Shown: positions 19,816 to 28,799 of the stretch, piece after piece
Layout: every line of letters begins with the position of its first letter
How positions within the stretch are numbered: the stretch's first letter is position 1
Source of the DNA: Neofusicoccum parvum
Taxonomy: Eukaryota; Ascomycota; Dothideomycetes; Botryosphaeriales; Botryosphaeriaceae
DNA length: 64,000 nucleotides
Assembly: GCA_020912385.1 (NCBI GenBank)
Contig: CP087207.1
Span: 868,001-932,000 of the forward strand
Reading direction: 5' to 3'
Translations under genes and position numbers: made by a program
Notes under the pieces: model-generated
Databases searched by the model: none
The model's input: only the letters and a program-made list of their open reading frames with translations
Told to the model about the DNA's origin: nothing

Positions 19816-20626
19816 TTAGTTGACGCTGAAGGACTCGCCGCATCCGCACGACTCGGCTACGTAGTTGTTAGCATGATATCATAGATGACCTCAACGTGGC
19901 AAACATACTGATGTTGGGGTTTCTGAAAACAAATCTCCTGCTGAGCTTGTCCTCGACCCAATCCATCTCGCTGCCGAGGATGTGGATAAGGGCCTTGGAG
20001 TCGATCAGGACCTTGACACCATCCTGTTCCACAGCGTCGTCAAACTTCCCGGGCTTGTCGACGTACTCGAGGTGGTATGCCAGGCCAGAGCAGCCCTTGT
20101 TCTTGGTTCCAACCCGAATCAATTTGGGGTCGGGCGAGTCCAGAAGCTCGCGCAGTGCGGAGACAGCGGAGGGAGTGAGGGTCATGGCAGCCTTCTTGGC
20201 CTTGAACTTGAATCGGCTCGGTCGCTTGGATGGCGCCGGAGCGGGCGCAGGAGCAGTGTTGAATGCAAGCTGAGACTTCTGAGCTTCTCCCTCCATCACG
20301 CTGATGCTGCTCTTCTTGTCGGTGCTAGCGGCGACGTGGCTCCCGCGCTGCTCGGTCAGACGCGGCGGCCGTGTCTCGTTGACCTCGGGCTTGCCGCCGA
20401 GAGAAGCGTCAGGGATGCCAGAGTTCCTTGGCGGGGCGGGCGGAGGCTGCAGATGGTGCGGCTGGTATGCGCTTGCAGTCTGTAGATGGCGGGTTTGTCG
20501 GGCAGATGACATGGTGCGGAAGCACTGGGGACACCATCGTGAGGCCGGGAGCGATGTCGAGGTGGCGAAGCGGAATAGCGACGGCGCGGCAGCGACCGCG
20601 CTGGTGGCAGAGCGCGCGAAGGGCAT
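19816..20626 (-). CDS. ISA1: Mitochondrial iron-sulfur assembly protein Isa1
   Basis: Two exons, 20626-19909 and 19856-19816, separated by a 52-nt intron (GTATGT..GCTAACA..GTAG), encode 252 aa. The first 140 residues are a basic, Ser/Ala/Pro-rich mitochondrial presequence and linker. The A-type carrier domain follows: MTLTPSAVSALRELLDSP, RVGTKNKGCSGLAYHLEY and the second-exon CGCGESFSV, so the three metal-ligand cysteines (C in GCSG and the C-terminal CxC) are all present only if the intron is spliced. Isa1 with Isa2 and Iba57 matures [4Fe-4S] proteins such as aconitase and lipoate synthase. It converges on the Dabb gene with 137 bp between stops. Confidence 0.92.
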
Positions 20627-21247
20627 GGTGGAGGTTGGTGGTAGCGATAGCGGTGGAGGGTGGTGATGGAGGCGGGATGGTTGAGTCGCGGGCGTGCGGC
20701 GGGTTTGGTGGTGTTTGTAAGCCTTAACCGCGGGCCATCGTCATATTCTCGGCACAACATGGCGGCCAATCACAGCGAAGCAGAAGTAAGCTGCGCTCCC
20801 TTCTTTCTCCTTTCGCCCCAGGGTCCTGCCATTCGGCGCCGCCACACCGCGAGGCGCCCGTCCTGCAGGCTGCACTGCTTCTTCTGGAATCGCTCCCGAT
20901 CGGACTCGTGTCTCCAACAGCCTCCTGCTGTGGCTCGTCCATTCACTTGCGCCTCGTCGCATGGCAATGTTTCGCAGTTGCTGCCTCAGAACAAACAGCT
21001 CACATGATCGTATGATGTCATCTGGATGAGTTCATATCCACCATCTTGCTTCACGGGAGGACATTCATCATCAGACCACATCGAGTGACTACGACAGGAG
21101 TGCAGCATCGGTCCACGTCTTTCTCACGCGAGCATGAGACTTAATGCCAAACCGGTGCATTAATATCCTTTTCTTTGCGCTGGTTCCCCGGTAAGCTCAT
21201 TTGGTGCAGCCCTACTATTGCGACTTGACGCAATTCGTCTGTGAGGC
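20627..21247. other. Intergenic region upstream of ISA1
   Basis: Promoter side of ISA1 and 3' flank of the ankyrin relic. I see no gene. Confidence 0.4.
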
Positions 21248-21657
21248 TTATCCGGAAAGCACGTCGTATATTTCCATCTGGCCCAAGTTCTTAGCCACGT
21301 CTGCCGGTGTCCGTCCAGCAAAGGCGTTGTTTGCTTTGTCGGCTCCGTTTTCAAAGAGCAGTGGGACGCGCTCCTTGTCTCCGCAACGGACAGTCCAATG
21401 TAGTGGCGTTGCCCTACCGTCGTGGTTGATGAATTGCTAGAAAAGCAACAGGTTCTTCAGATGTACAGGCGCTAAGGAATAGGTCTTTGTTAATGGGAGC
21501 ACCGCGCGATAGAAGCGTGCTGACTACCTCTGAATTTCCTGCAGGGGCGGCAGAATACATAGCATTTGCAAGTTCTCGTCATGCGTGATTCTAATAGGGT
21601 CTTCACTTCATCGCTCTCACCATCCTCGGCAACCCTTCGTAGCCCCTAGGCATCCAT
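21248..21657 (-). pseudogene. Ankyrin-repeat pseudogene
   Basis: Minus-strand segments read as ankyrin repeats in shifting frames: AEDGESDEVKTLLESR near 21620, then GNSEVVSTLLSRGAPINKD near 21510, then DGRATPLHWTVRCGDKERV and AGRTPADVAKNLGQMEIYD, ending at a TAA (21250-21248). The opening ATG at 21657 is followed by a TAG after two codons, and at least one frameshift lies near 21580. A GT..AG pair near 21440 would leave only a 30-nt intron. A decayed ankyrin gene is more likely than an exotic exon structure. Confidence 0.55.
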
Positions 21658-22101
21658 GGTTGAATATTAGACTGCTAAAGGATCCGTGGAGGTTCTTCAT
21701 TCGATGTTTGTTGATAAGGGGGTGAGTTGCAGCCTAGATGCGGCACAGGCTGCTCTCTGCTGAGGTCGAGCTAAGAATCTGTGAAGAATGTAGCCGATTG
21801 GCCATTCATTTCCAATCCCAATAATCTTCCAGTCTACTATGATCTCGCATAAACGGCAGAGACCCTTTGTGCAAATACTCAGAAAATGTGATGCTCCGGT
21901 ATTCAGCTTTCTAGTGACAGCTTGACGGATGTCATGAAGTACAATGCAGTATGGTTGATAGAAGGTGAAGGACTCAACACATGGTCACGAGTCATACATA
22001 CATTCGAATCTGTGCTCTTTTGCCTCCATGCTTGGGGCGGGGTATCTCATTATATACTGAACTCAAAAACGCCATTTTGCTATGCCAAATAATTACAATG
22101 C
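21658..22101. other. Intergenic region
   Basis: No supported gene between the ankyrin relic and the 3' end of the GT25 gene. Confidence 0.4.
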
Positions 22102-23387
22102 TCATTGTGCACCGCTTAGCAGAGTTGCAGTCTTCCCACTTGCGTCGATGGGCGGTGGAACCTCCGGTTCCTGGGCTGTTTCTGGCTTGCGGCTTGGCTT
22201 CAAACACCTTCCCTTCCTCCCTACCTCTTCCCTCAGCATCTGTAGCCTTTCTTCGCTGTCGAACTGGAAATCGCCACTCCAGAAACCACATTCAATGTTG
22301 CTGGTTTCCTGTCTTTCCTTAGACTGTTCCAAACCCTTGGCGTCAACAGGTGGAAGAAAGATCTCTTCTCGGGAGTCTTCCTGGGCAATTATGCTGTCGC
22401 CCGTCATGTGGTGCATGAGTTCTGGATTGACAGTGAGACACTGTAATCCTCTAACCATGCATCCGTGCAACAGCGCCTCATCGTAATGGGGCATTTCGGG
22501 CCGGTCTATGGGCGCAATGTCTCCAATAATCCGGGCAGCACCATGCCGATTCACGCCGTATCCGAACGTACAGAGGGGCCAAACGGACTGGTGGACAGTG
22601 CGTGTCTTTTCGGGAAACTCGAGAGCATCAAGGAGATCCTTTGTGAAAGGATGCAGGTTCTCTCGATCAGGAAGGCTGCTGTCGTTGAATATTTTGTGCG
22701 GCAGGGAAGCCAACGTTGAGGGATCTTGGAAGCCCTTTCCGATGCCAACCTCGAGTTTGTGGAACCAGTCGCCGCAGTGACCAATCCAGATCATGTCCCA
22801 GGCACTACTATTTCCATAATAGCTCTCGGCTGGGTGTAATTCTCGAATGGCTGCGGCCGTTTGTGGTATTTGGATTGTTCGGAGGTGGATATCCCAATCG
22901 ACATCATCTTCAAGGATCAAGGCTGTTTCAAGCCCAGAACCTAAAAACCTGTTCTACTGAGTTAGCACGTGTAACGCGACTTGTGGCCGTCAAAATACAC
23001 GTACCATTTGAGGGCGAAATCGTGAGAAAGCCAGGCAAGTTGGGATCCGCGTCCAGTTTCGCGACCACCCCACTTCATCGCATCGGTGAAGTTTTGAAGG
23101 TGCGCATCAGTCCACTCCGGCTGCTCAGGAATAGTCAAATCAATTTCGGTGACATTCGCGGCTTGAATGATTTTAGAGCGCCGGGGAGAGCCTGGCCCTG
23201 ACACGACAATGATGGCACCGAAGCCTAGTGTTGCGTTTGCTGGGCCATTCCAGTTGAAGTCCTCAGGGGCCGAATCGGTCGGTGCCTGGTAATAATAAGG
23301 CCGGAACAGCGCTCGATGGTAAGCCAAAATACAGCAGACGAAGAGTATTATGGACAACAGTTGCAGGTGTTTTCTTGCGACTAACAT
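22102..23387 (-). CDS. Glycosyltransferase family 25 protein
   Basis: Two exons, 23387-23005 and 22948-22102, with a 56-nt intron (GTACGT..GCTAACT..ACAG), encode 409 aa starting at the ATG at 23387. A short cytosolic tail and one transmembrane helix (LLSIILFVCCILAYHRALF) predict a type II Golgi membrane protein. The lumenal domain has the GT25 features: an acceptor-side WLSHDFALKW segment and the metal-binding acidic motif LILEDDVDWD just after the splice junction, then ESYYGNSSAWDMIWIGHCGDW. GT25 enzymes transfer galactose or related sugars (bacterial LPS galactosyltransferases, animal collagen galactosyltransferases). The fungal substrate is unknown. Confidence 0.85.
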
Positions 23388-24553
23388 CTTTCCAGGACGC
23401 AACAAAACACAAGGTCGGCGGAGGTGCGAGAAGCGGGTTCGGGCATCTTGACTTTTTGAATCTGCCCCCCATGGCCCGAGTCAAGCATTCGTCACATTCA
23501 ATGCACGAGCAGCCAATAATACCCTTACGTTCATCGCGCGCGCCTACCGGGCCGCGAGGACCTGCACGGTCTCGCCCCCAAACTGGCTAGAGCTCAGCGG
23601 CAATTTTCGGCTCAGCTGTGCCGTCGTGTGCGGCGCAGCAACAACACCTCACCGTCACCTCCTCAGCTCGTCTCAAACTCATTTACCACCTTGTCGGATG
23701 CGCTTATCGGTTGCTGAGACACACACGCCCCCTATTCAGCTGGAATACAACAGCCGCAAATCATGCAAAACGGGGAGTGCGAGATCGGTGCGCTTGTGGG
23801 GCCGCGGGTGTTGTGACCTGCAACGATCACCTTGCGATACGATCAGGCAGCCACGGGCGTCTTAACCGGCACCCTCCCTTTCTTCTCAACCCTATTTAGT
23901 TTGTCTGTTCGTTGCTTAACAAAGATCTGAGAAAACAGCCTCTCGGCCTTCACGCTTGAACATCAATCTTTCAGCGAAACCAGAGGCGTGCTTATGAGTT
24001 GACCGGGTGACTTTGCTTGTTTTTAGATTGGAACAAATACGGCGGAGAGCCGCGGCATTGCATCGATGGATGCTTATCCTTGCCTCACAGTCCTTGGAAG
24101 AGTTGTGATTCCCCGTTTTTCACCGCTGGAGGTTTGCTGGCAAGGCTGCAATCAGTTAGATTCCAACGCCTCGTCCGTATCTACGCCGCACCGAACCGAT
24201 GAAGATCATCCGCGGCGGATAATCTCCACATCTTATTGGTTGTCACGTTAAGCGCGTTTAGATATTCTTAGGCTTCTCTGTGGGGATGAGGCACAGCACC
24301 GCCAGCAGACTCAAGAAGGATAGAGGCAAGGCTAGCTCTGCCGCTCAAATCTTGCTGGTTCTTTGCTTCTCCTCTTTTCTCTGCCTGCTCAGGTGCTATT
24401 CCCTGTCTTTTCAGCATGCTAGCGCTCCTTTCCTGAACAACAATCGTCCCAGTGACGCTCACTTCCATACCATTCTTTTTAGCAGTCAGGTTCTACTGCT
24501 ATCTTTTGCAAAAATTCCAAGAGACGTTCGAGGGCGGGCACCCAGAGTCTCAC
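23388..24553. other. Intergenic region between divergent genes
   Basis: About 1.2 kb between the GT25 and aspartic-protease-like start codons. I found no ORF or RNA gene with support. Confidence 0.4.
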
Positions 24554-26398
24554 ATGCACGACCCCTCGATGGGTGTTTGGGCTCTAGCCCTCTGCCTATC
24601 TCTCCACGTCGACATCGGAGATGCCGCGGCAAGCCTTAATGTTCCGTGGAGCACAGCGTACTACGGACCCGACGGCCCCTGGCAGGCTGTGTCAGTTCAG
24701 GTCGGGGGCGTCAGCTCGCAAGGCACGTCCCAAATTGACTTGATACCAAGCGGCACTTACGGCTCGATGATCTTGAGCAATGCAGCATGCGACGCCTATC
24801 CAAATACCCCCTGCGGAAAGGGAGGCACCTGGGATCCTGCATACACAGACAGCACGGGCACGAACTTCAAGGGCGGCTGGTACAGCGACACTGGAGCTAA
24901 GATTGGCGACGGCGAGACGTACGTGCAGGCTATGACCGTGAACGGCCGAACAGTATCCAGCGTCCCCCTAGTTTCCATCGACAACATTGCCTTTTCGACC
25001 CCAGCCGGCAAGAAGTATGGACCCGAGGTTGGCACTATGGCTTTGGGGGGCAGTGGTTCGGAGCAGGCCCAATTCTTTTCCACAGCAACTTCCGACAGCG
25101 CGAAGTCCGGATTCATGATCACAGGAGGCTTGTTCAATCAGAGCGTTATCCCTTCATACTCTTACCTTCTTCATATCGGCGCCACAGGCTTCGATTACGG
25201 CGGGTCCCTGGTCTTAGGTGGCTATGACAAAGGACGTACACTTGGAACATACACGAACTACACCGGAGACGCGGTCAAACTGTTGGACATTGGTTTTGGA
25301 GTCGAGACGGGTGGTTCGCCATTCTCCGATGGCTTCAAAAGCAAGACCGGACTACTCCTAAACAACTCAGGCGAGCGTACAACACTATCGACAGGCATAG
25401 ACCCTGGGAGCCCATACATGTACCTTCCCGGAAAGACTTGTGAGGAGATTGCCAAACATCTCCCCATCAGCTACGACACCACGCTTCGTTACTACCTCTG
25501 GGATGTCGATGATCCAGCATACGAGAAAATCGTTACTTCACCAGCCTACCTGAGCTTCGTTTTCGCGCCTGGGACCAGTGCCACAACAAACACCACCATC
25601 AAAGTGCCATTGGCCCTTCTCAACCTTACTCTTGACACCCCCATTGTTTCCAAGCCGACACAGTTCTTCCCCTGTAACGAATACGAACCAACTTCTGGCA
25701 GTAATTATCGGCTTGGTAGAGCATTCCTTCAAGCCGCCTTCATCGGCCACAACTTCCGCACGTCAATGACGTGGCTTGGCCAAGCGCCGGGGCCTGGGTC
25801 CGGTAGGACCGGTCTGGGAGAGAATCGAAAAGACATCGCTGATGACGATGTCGAAATTGAGACTTCCGAGGACGATGGCACGACTTTTGCAGACACGTGG
25901 TCGAGTCACTGGACAGTACTTGCGGACGACAGCAACGATACAAGCTCCCCATCGGCAACGTCGACTGTCTCTGCAAGCAGCAACAATGGTGGTGGGAGCA
26001 ACAGCAGTGGTAGCGCATCCTCAGATAACGAACCTCCGAAACTGAGTGTTGGTGCAATAGTTGGAATTGTGGCCGGAGGAATCGCTCTTCTGGTGGCCAT
26101 CATCGGCTTAGTCTTTTGGCATCGACGACAGCGCAAACAGGCTACTAGAGCGGCCAACGGGGCACACGACGAAATAAAATGTCCTTACGGCTGTCATCCA
26201 GGAGGTCACAGCACACAATGTCCCTACAGAGATCTCTTGCCTGTTGCACCGATCGAACTTTGGACACAGCCGGCTATGCTGCCCAGCCACCCGCATGAAA
26301 TTGCGTATGAGCTTCCGGCCCAGTCATTCAACTCACCACGACACTCCTCTACACGTGGGCGAGATAGCGATCGGAGCAGGAGCGAATTGCATACATAG
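24554..26398 (+). CDS. Membrane-anchored aspartic-protease-like protein (degenerate active site)
   Basis: Intronless, 614 aa from the ATG at 24554; the ATG at 24569 gives a cleaner signal peptide (MGVWALALCLSL...). The pepsin-like (A1) fold is recognisable by VQVGG..., the flap-like region, GGYDKG and FFPCNEYEP...YRLGRAFLQAAF. The first DTGS motif reads IPSGTYGS, so the catalytic Asp is replaced by Pro; the second reads GIDPGSPYMYLP and keeps its Asp. Peptidase activity is therefore doubtful. After a Ser/Asn-rich stalk, one transmembrane helix (VGAIVGIVAGGIALLVAIIG) leads to a cytosolic tail with a Cys/His pair motif (CPYGCHPGGHSTQCPY). It could act as a surface receptor-like or binding protein rather than a yapsin. 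Several N-glycosylation sequons are present. Confidence 0.82.
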   Translation: MHDPSMGVWALALCLSLHVDIGDAAASLNVPWSTAYYGPDGPWQAVSVQVGGVSSQGTSQIDLIPSGTYGSMILSNAACDAYPNTPCGKGGTWDPAYTDSTGTNFKGGWYSDTGAKIGDGETYVQAMTVNGRTVSSVPLVSIDNIAFSTPAGKKYGPEVGTMALGGSGSEQAQFFSTATSDSAKSGFMITGGLFNQSVIPSYSYLLHIGATGFDYGGSLVLGGYDKGRTLGTYTNYTGDAVKLLDIGFGVETGGSPFSDGFKSKTGLLLNNSGERTTLSTGIDPGSPYMYLPGKTCEEIAKHLPISYDTTLRYYLWDVDDPAYEKIVTSPAYLSFVFAPGTSATTNTTIKVPLALLNLTLDTPIVSKPTQFFPCNEYEPTSGSNYRLGRAFLQAAFIGHNFRTSMTWLGQAPGPGSGRTGLGENRKDIADDDVEIETSEDDGTTFADTWSSHWTVLADDSNDTSSPSATSTVSASSNNGGGSNSSGSASSDNEPPKLSVGAIVGIVAGGIALLVAIIGLVFWHRRQRKQATRAANGAHDEIKCPYGCHPGGHSTQCPYRDLLPVAPIELWTQPAMLPSHPHEIAYELPAQSFNSPRHSSTRGRDSDRSRSELHT

Positions 26399-27510
26399 TC
26401 GATCGGTCAACGGGCGAATGGTAGAAGAAGTATTTGTATGTGATGGACATATGAAGAGTTGATGTATTATGAGACTTGGCTTTTTTTTTTTTAGCCATGT
26501 TCTGGCAATTGCCGCCCTGACTTCGGAGGAGATACCCTTTATTTAGTAATTTACCTCGATAGATAGTAGAAGAGCAGTCGGATATAAGGCCACGTGTTAG
26601 ACAAACGTTTCATATAATGACATTTCCAATCTGACCGATCATGTCTTCCGTGATACCGAAAACTAAGATATTGCCACCTAATACTACTACAGACCTCAGA
26701 GCCTAGCGCATAGTATTTTGACGTAGTTATTTCCCGTGGCTCCCACGGCGGACAAAGCTAAGTCACGGGAGTTTCCTATCAGGGTAAGCGGAAGTGGCGA
26801 AGCGGGGAACTGGAACCTACTACAAAAGCCGTCAGAACCCCACCACTGTCACCGATGCACTAAAAGCGTCTGTTCAAATGCAATCGTCATGGATCTTAGT
26901 CGCAAACTCGATGTCTAGCACTTCTACCGATGCGGAGACAGATCATGCGTCCGGCAGTATTCAGATTCCAAATGTTTGTCACCCACCTGGCCGGCATGTT
27001 CAATTTGGCTTGTCCTGACCTCATGCCACCAGCACTTTCGTGAGAGAGCCAGGACGAACGATTTTGCCGATCCGATCCTCAGCATGACACCGACATACTT
27101 CTCCGGAGTCTCAGAAATATGTTGAGAGTTTTGCAACTAAGCCCAAACTGTGAACACTGGTGCCTCACCATCCGCAACTCAAATTCCCTCGCCACAGAAC
27201 ATACATTCACAACAGAGAAAAGCTGATGCTCAAATCCAGACACTAGAAAGCATCATCAGAGGCAAAATGAGCAATTCTGCCAGCCATCACTTGGCCCAAA
27301 GTTGGCTTCGGGGAGCCGCTCTCGCAGACGGCTGGACAGCACGACTCCACTTCCCACAACCTAGACCCACCACCCACGACCACCAACTGGACACCCACAC
27401 ACGTTTCTCCATCGCCGTCAACCACTGCACTGCCTCTCCCCTCCCCTATAAGAGCCCAACCCCCCACAACACCCCCATCAGCAGTCCCCCACAGGACAAC
27501 CACCAAGTTA
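26399..27510. other. Intergenic region
   Basis: A 12-T tract lies at about 26482, just past the preceding gene. I see no coding signal or repeats before the tRNA-Thr gene. Confidence 0.4.
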
Positions 27511-27582
27511 GCCCCTTTAGCTCAGTGGTAGAGCGCGACACTAGTAATGTCGAGGCCATCGGTTCGACTCCGATAGGGGGCA
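27511..27582 (+). tRNA. tRNA-Thr (anticodon AGT)
   Basis: A complete cloverleaf: acceptor GCCCCTT pairs with AGGGGGC (one G-T pair), D arm with AGCTCAGTGGTAGAGC, anticodon stem CGACA/TGTCG with loop CTAGTAA, T arm ATCGG-TTCGACT-CCGAT, discriminator A at 27582. No intron. Internal A and B boxes are normal, and the first T-run is at 27628-27632. Confidence 0.95.
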
Positions 27583-28352
27583 GGACACAGCGCCTGCTTC
27601 AGCTGGTGCATCCAGCACTGGCCTACCTTTTTGGCGCTGCGCGGTGCGTGGTGGACGGAGCTTTGACGTTTTGCCTTGAGGCCAGATCGCACGGCCGATG
27701 TGGGGCTGGAAGCAGGGCGGGAGCCAGGGCGGCCCGAGCGGGGGAGAGCAGGTAGGCGGGACGGGAGCGGTTGGCGGTGGATGATGGGTTGATGGTGGGT
27801 TGGGTCAGTTTGGCCTCGGGGTGCGGGTTCTGCAACGGTTCTTCCCTTTGCGCGCCTGGGGGCTCGGAGGAGGGCGGTGATGCGGGACGGAGGCTGGAGA
27901 GATGGAGGACGTTTGTGCTGCGGGAACGGCTTGAGCTGCTGCACGCACGACGCAGCAGAGAAAAAAAAGTTGCAGGGATGCGGGGGGTAGAAAGGCCGCT
28001 GCGGCGCCGAGACACACGTTCCACTCGACGACCCGGGACACACAAAGAAAAACGAACGCTTCAACGTCGGTGAAAGGCAGAGAGTGGAAAAGAGAGAACG
28101 GGTGGTTCGAAACTCATTGCATGCACCGCGGAGGAATGCTGTCTTCGTCAGTGCTCCCTCTCGCTGATATTGCTCCAACGATGCAACGCCAGGGTTCCGC
28201 ATCCTGGCAGCCGGAAAAGGAAGGCAACCACACATATACGCACAAATCAAGCAACTTTCCAGCCGGTGCCGGTCGTTCTCCCGGTCGAGGCAAAAAATCC
28301 TCCAGGGCTTCTCGAACTGAGGGAGGAATGGAGAACAAGAATGCAAAAATGC
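27583..28352. other. Intergenic region between the two tRNA genes
   Basis: The long open frames on the minus strand (27522-28346) lack motifs and overlap the tRNA. I regard the region as non-coding. Confidence 0.4.
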
Positions 28353-28357
28353 AAAAA
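28353..28357 (-). terminator. RNA polymerase III terminator of tRNA-iMet
   Basis: Five T residues on the minus strand, 12 nt past the discriminator base. A second T-run follows at about 28345-28349. Confidence 0.7.
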
Positions 28358-28368
28358 TATAAGCCCAT

Positions 28369-28498
28369 TAGCTGCGAATGGTTTCGATCCATTGTCCTCC
28401 GGGTTATGAGCCCGGCGCTGTGAAGGTCGTTAGTACACTGGACATTACTGAATGTGAACAGTAGCAATGACTTACCGCTTCCGCTGCGCCACGCAGCT
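28369..28498 (-). tRNA. Initiator tRNA-Met (CAT) with a spliceosomal-type intron
   Basis: Exons 28498-28476 and 28417-28369 join to a perfect eukaryotic initiator tRNA. It has an A1-T72 pair in acceptor AGCTGCG/CGCAGCT, an anticodon stem with three G-C pairs (CCGGG CTCATAA CCCGG), a T loop ATCGAAA (A54 and A60), and discriminator A. The 58-nt insert 28475-28418 falls between positions 24 and 25, in the 3' strand of the D stem, not at the canonical 37/38 site. It starts GTAAGT, carries a perfect TACTAAC 12 nt before its end and finishes TTCACAG. Removing it exactly at GT..AG restores the D stem GCGC/GCGC. It contains no T4 run that would stop polymerase III. The A box is intact in exon 1 and the B box (GGATCGAAACC) in exon 2. 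Confidence 0.9.
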
Positions 28499-28799
28499 TT
28501 TTATAGTGACTTGGAAGTGCAATTGGCGCATTTCCTTTATGATGCGTGCCCATTGTGCGATGCGAAGGCAGGAATGGAGACTTGGCGAAAGTGAGAGCGA
28601 AGAAGACTACACATCGTACATTTTTTTACTCTGACGAAACAACATGACCGAAACAGGATCGACTGAAGAAAGATGATACAAACGCTTCTTCGCAGCGCCG
28701 GTCCGATGCTGCAAACTCCACGCTTGCCGACGAAGATAGTAGGGATATGAGTACCTCTGCAACACCGGAAAGAGACGTCACCACCTCACGTATTATGAA
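28499..28799. other. Spacer between tRNA-iMet and CRY-DASH
   Basis: 301 bp holding the 5' flank of the tRNA and the 3' flank of the cryptochrome gene. No other feature is seen. Confidence 0.4.
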
